NCBI GenBank assembly: GCA_034508935.3
Contig: CM067455.1
Location: 21,970,711 to 22,034,710 of the forward strand
Source of the DNA: Berghia stephanieae
Taxonomy: Eukaryota > Mollusca > Gastropoda > Nudibranchia > Aeolidiidae
Direction of reading: 5' to 3'
Length of the DNA: 64,000 bases
This document shows, in pieces, positions 59,896-64,000 of this stretch. The notes beneath the pieces were generated by a model. It saw only the letters and a list, made by a program, of their open reading frames with translations, was not told the origin of the DNA and ran no database searches. Every line of letters starts with the position of its first letter. Position 1 is the first letter of the stretch. The translations under genes and the position numbers were made by a program.

Positions 59896-61333
59896 TTATG
59901 GGAGTTTGGCAACAGTGGGGGGTGATCCTGGGAGTCAGGAAATTGCACACTAATGGGGAGTTAACCTGGGACTGTGTAAAAAGGATATCAGTGGGAAATA
60001 AACCTGGGACTAAAGGGAGATGGATACCATTGAAAGTTGAAGCCGGATATGGGAGTTGAGTACCAGAGGAGAATGAACCTGACACTATAGAAGGTGGGCG
60101 CCAGTGGGGAGTGAACCTGGGATTCAGGGAATTGCACACCAGTGGGGAGTTAACCTTGGACTGTGTAAAAAGGATATCAGTGGGAAATAAACCTGGGACT
60201 AAAGGGAGATGGATACCATTGAAAGTTGAAGCCGGATATGGGAGTTGAGTACCAGAGGAGAATGAACCCGACACTATAGGAGATGGGCGCCAGTGTGGAG
60301 TGAACCTGGGACTCAGGGAAGTGCACACCAATTGGGAGTTAACCTTGGACTGTGGGAGATGGATAACTGTGGGTATCCGAGCCGAACTATAGGAGTTGGG
60401 TGCCAGAGGAGAATGAACATGACACTATAGAAGGTGGGCGCCAGTGGGGAGTGAACCTGGGATTCAGGGAATTGCACACCAGTGGGGATTTAACCTGAGA
60501 ATATGTAAAAAGGATATCAGTGGGAAATAAACCTGGGACTAAAGGGAGGTGGATACCATTAAATTTTGAAGCTTGGTATGAGAGTTTGGTACCAGAGGAG
60601 AATGAACCTGACACTATAGGAGGTGGGCGCCAGTGGAAGTGAACCTGGGACTATGTAAACAGGATATCAGTGGGAAATAAACCTGGGACTAAAGGGAGAT
60701 GGATACCATTGAAAGTTGAAGCCGGATATGAGAGCTTGGTACCAGAGGAAAATGAACCTGACACTATAGGGGGTGGGCGCCAGTGTGGAGTGAACCTGGG
60801 ACTCAGGGAAGTGCACACCAATTGGGAGTTAACCTTGGACTGTGGGAGATGGATAACTGTGGGTATCCGAGCCGAACTATAGGAGTTGGGTGCCAGAGGA
60901 GAATGAACCTGACACTATAGAAGGTGGGCGCCAGTGGGGAGTGAACCTGGGATTCAGGGAATTGCACACCAGTGGGGATTTAACCTGAGAATATGTAAAA
61001 AGGATATCAGTGGGAAATAAACCTGGGATTAAAGGGAGATGGATACCATGAAAATTTGAAGCTTGGTATGAGAGTTTGGTACCAGAGGAGAATGAACCTG
61101 ACACTATAGGAGGTGGGCGCCAGTGGGGAGTGAACCTGGGACTATGAAACAGGATATCAGTGGGAAATAAACATGGGACTAAAGGGAGATGAATACCATT
61201 GAAAGTTGAAGCCGGATATGAGAGCTTGGTACCAGAGGAGAATGAACCTGACACTATAGAAGGTGGGCGCCAGTGGGGAGTGAACCTGGGACTATGTAAA
61301 CAGGATATCAGTGGGAAATAAACCTGGGACTCT
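59896..61333. repeat. Satellite with 150/190-bp units and roughly 490-bp higher-order period
   Basis: Markers are AGGATATCAGTGGGAAATAA, GGAGATGGATACCATTGAAA, TACCAGAGGAGAATGAACCT and GGTGGGCGCCAGTGGGGAGT. The GGATATCAG marker falls at 59982, 60172, 60512, 60662, 61002, 61152 and 61302, giving steps of 190, 340, 150, 340, 150 and 150. The 340+150 pair repeats as a unit of about 490 bp. Minus-strand frames reading SGSFSSGTQLPYPAST are satellite artefacts. Confidence 0.92.
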
Positions 61334-61412
61334 TATAGTTTTTCACTTTCATCATTCTGTACTCATCACTATATTCACTTTGAGCACTTTCTCTCTCTAA
61401 CACGCAAAAAAA

Positions 61413-61451
<39 letters not shown>

Positions 61452-61713
61452 GCGAACACGCACACAAATCAATATATTGCGCTCACTTGATTAATTTGCA
61501 TGTTCACCTTCTAGAACTTGCCTATAATAGCCCGTCACAATATATATGCGTGTGTGTGTATGTGTGTGTGTGTGTGTGTGTGGTGTGTGTGTGTGTCTAT
61601 ACCTATCATTCTTTCTTCAAAGCACACTCGTGCGCGTTCACAGTAAATACAATTTAATTCATTTCAAATATTTATTTCTGCACATTTGCCATACATTAAC
61701 TCAGCTAACAAAG

Positions 61714-61798
<85 letters not shown>

Positions 61799-63044
61799 AC
61801 TTAGACACATACCATCGATAGTAAAATCTGTGTAGCTTGCTAGGTTAAGCAATCACTGCTATTATTTACATTATGACGACTGTCCTAGGGGCGTGGTTTC
61901 TTTATGTCAATCAACGTAATATGTGGGCCAGTGTAGGCTTACGTAGACGGATGAACGCGGGAATTTACCATTATAATAACGGCGATTATAGCTTTGAATT
62001 TAGTTGTTCGCTACAGTCCATAAAGATGCAGCTATTCAACCTTATAGTGAGTACTACTTATTCATTTCATATGACTTGTCTATAGATAGAACGAAATTGA
62101 CATCACTCAGCTCTTTGTTATTTTTTTTATTTAATCAAACTATAAACGCTTAAGATTAAACATTGTTTTGTTTATTTGGTTTGTGAAATCCGACTGGCGG
62201 AATTTTGTGAGTAAATTCCCTAGTCACACAGCATCAGTTCGAGGAAGTACCTTTCTAAACTGTAATATGTCGTATTTTCATCAGTCGGAGACAACTTGTG
62301 TATTTTGTCATTTACTAAGTGAATTAAGTAGGATAATTTGTGTTTTGTTTGGCTCGCGACGTCCCAGGTTCGACAGATCGTTTTTGCCAAGATGACAGTC
62401 AGTTAAATCTCTTGAGTCTTCTGGGCCATTTTTTTAAAATACGCGATTTACCAGACCTTGATAGTTCAATGGTTAAGGTGTCCAAAAGATTGTTTGAGAG
62501 AGATCCAACTCCATTTCTATCAGGTTGAAAATTAGCCTGTAAACGTGTGTATTCCTTTTCCATTCCGGCCCGTTTTGCTTCTATGACACACTGGTTGTTC
62601 ACGAACTGGGACCAAGCATGAGATCAGAAAATAAATGATTCTCTAATCGTATGTGACATGCAGCTATAGTAATGGATATGAAAATTTGTTTTGTCGTAGT
62701 ATGAACTTAACATACGTATTGGTGATTTATGAGACAATTTCTAATACAGTCTCTACACACCCCCCCCCCCCCCCCCCTTGTTAATATAATAGATAGCTAT
62801 TGTAGATAGAACACGTAATGTGCTGCGTGTATTGAAAGTTATCTTGTGTTCGACTGTGACTAGCCCCTCATGTTGATATAATAGATAGAACACGTAATTA
62901 AGGTCATTGGAAGTCGTTAAAATCCGCTTGTTTTTTGTTCTTGATACTATTTCACATTTTAGACGTCAAGGGTTTGTATAGGTTGATTTTAGAATTTTAA
63001 ATTTTAGGATCCGAAACAAAAAAAGACGGAACGTAGACTTTTCT
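61334..63044. repeat. Dispersed repeat Y copy 2 (inverted to 23.2-25.4 kb)
   Basis: Begins CTTATAGTTTTTCACTTTCA inside a satellite phrase and ends ACGGAACGTAGACTTTTCTC just before a GAAACCCGCC block. It contains (CA)n, (TG)n, (CT)n (61718-61799) and a C19 run at about 62759-62777. It looks like an insertion in the satellite, but the edges show no clear target duplication. Short + strand frames (61873-62085, 62168-62528) are not supported as genes. Confidence 0.75.
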
Positions 63045-63480
63045 CTGGGGTGTGTCTTTTTTACGAAACCCGAACCGCGAAACCCTGCCGAAACCCGCCG
63101 AAACCCGCCGAAACCCGACGAAACCCGACGAATCCCGACAAAGTTATGGGAAGTAGGTGGCACTGGGGAGTGAACCCAGAACTTCAGGGAAGTGTACACC
63201 ATTGGGGAGTGAACCTGGGACTGGTTTCGGCGGGTTTCGTAAAAAAGAACCAGTGCTTTTTTACGAAACCCGCCGAAACCCGCCGAAACCTGACAATATC
63301 CAGCAAAGTTATGGAAGTAGACAACTGTGGGGAGTGAACCCGAGACTCAGGGAAGTGTACACCAGTCGGGAGTGAACCTGAGACTAAGGTTATCTGCCGG
63401 TTTCGGGGGTTTCGTAAAAAAGAATTAGTGCTTTATTACGAAACCCGCCGAAACCCGCCGAAACCCGACAATATCCGGCA
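63045..63480. repeat. GAAACCCGCC block 3 with hairpins
   Basis: Same order as block 2: GTGTGTCTTTTTTACG, 10-bp units, GTGGGGAGTGAACC-type spacer, hairpin at about 63223-63280, second spacer, and a second hairpin at about 63399-63460. No palindrome pair precedes it. Confidence 0.88.
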
Positions 63481-64000
63481 AAGTTATGGGAGTTTAGCAA
63501 CAGTGGGGGTTGATCCTGGGAATCAGGGCGGTGTACACCAGTGGGGAGTGAACCTGGGACTGTGTAAAAAGGATATCAGAGGGAAATAAACATGGGACTA
63601 AAGGGAGATGGATACCATTGAAAGTTGAAGCCGAATATGGGAGTTGAGTACCAGAGGAGAATGAACCTGAGACTATAGGAGATGGGCGCCAGTGTCGAGT
63701 GAACCTGAGACTCAGGGAAGTGCACACCAATTTGGAGTTAACCTGGGACTGTGGGAGATGGATAACTGTTGGTATCCGAGCCGAACTATAGTAGTTGGTT
63801 ACCAGAGGAGAATGAACCTGACACTATAGAAGGTGGGCGCCAGTGGGGAGTGAACCTGCGACTCAGGGAATGCACACCAGTTGGGAGTTAACCTGGGACT
63901 GTGTAAAAAGGTTATCAGTGGAAATAAACCTGGGACTAAAGGGAGATGGATACCATTGAAAGTTGAAGCCGGATATGGGAGTTGAGTACCAGAGGAGAAT
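63481..64000. repeat. Satellite, continuing past the window end
   Basis: Resumes the same satellite (AAGGATATCAG at about 63568; GGAGATGGATACCATTGAAA at 63604 and 63940) in the same orientation as 59896-61333. It is cut by the window end. Confidence 0.92.

Noticed and set aside
59858-61254. Minus-strand ORFs of up to 157 codons
   Set aside because: Repeated peptide is simply the satellite read in frame; no start context or domain.

Overview
This is a repeat-dense, AT-rich, intron-bearing animal genome window. The style points to a marine invertebrate, probably lophotrochozoan or mollusc-like: tRNA- and 5S-derived SINEs, APE-type LINEs, a Gmr1-like LTR element and very long trinucleotide microsatellites. 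That placement is an inference; no species marker is visible. The one secure host gene is the 3' end of fibrillarin (FBL), whose last three exons lie at 1298-1410, 4363-4508 and 5382-5403 on the + strand, with a poly(A) signal at 5569. The rest of that gene lies upstream of the window.

Layout. 1-775 is ACC/TAC microsatellite. 780-5.6 kb is FBL, whose introns hold a SINE, a 42-bp minisatellite, an exact 3 x 80-bp repeat and G36/C25 runs. 6-13.5 kb holds foldback elements, LINE fragments, SINEs and a hAT-like MITE inserted in a SINE. 14.4-17.1 kb is a 5'-truncated LINE inserted in the head of a SINE. 17.7-23.1 kb holds paired repeat blocks around triplet microsatellites, including a palindromic (ATT)n/(AAT)n tract. 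23.2-28 kb is mixed repeats and one unrecognised ORF. 29.1-39.4 kb is a long inverted repeat with the same exon-like 140-bp block in both arms; a young Gmr1-like LTR retrotransposon (30041-37161, 5-bp target duplication AACAC) sits in its left arm. 39.4-47 kb holds LINE ends, SINEs and compound microsatellites. 47-49.5 kb shows no recognisable gene.

49.5-64 kb is the most unusual part. A repeat called X here is present as a short copy at 28.36-28.75 kb and as a longer copy from 50.6 to 55.8 kb that has received two insertions. The short copy serves as the empty site, so both insertions can be defined almost to the base. One is a 657-bp TIR element. The other is a 4179-bp DNA transposon (51523-55701) with 4-bp target duplication ACTT and TIRs starting CGGCC. 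It carries a decayed transposon-type gene (basic N-terminus, KRDRE...CACKKCEN motif), a vertnin-like OTU-fold reading frame, and internal clusters of a CTCATTCCTGTTAC motif. About 3.55 kb covering most of this transposon and its right flank is tandemly repeated (56353-59895). Beyond it lie blocks of a 10-bp GAAACCCGCC repeat with recurring hairpins and a satellite with roughly 490-bp higher-order periodicity. An inverted copy of the 23.2-25.4 kb repeat is embedded in that satellite.

Apart from FBL, nearly everything is mobile-element or simple-repeat sequence. No operon or pathway is visible.
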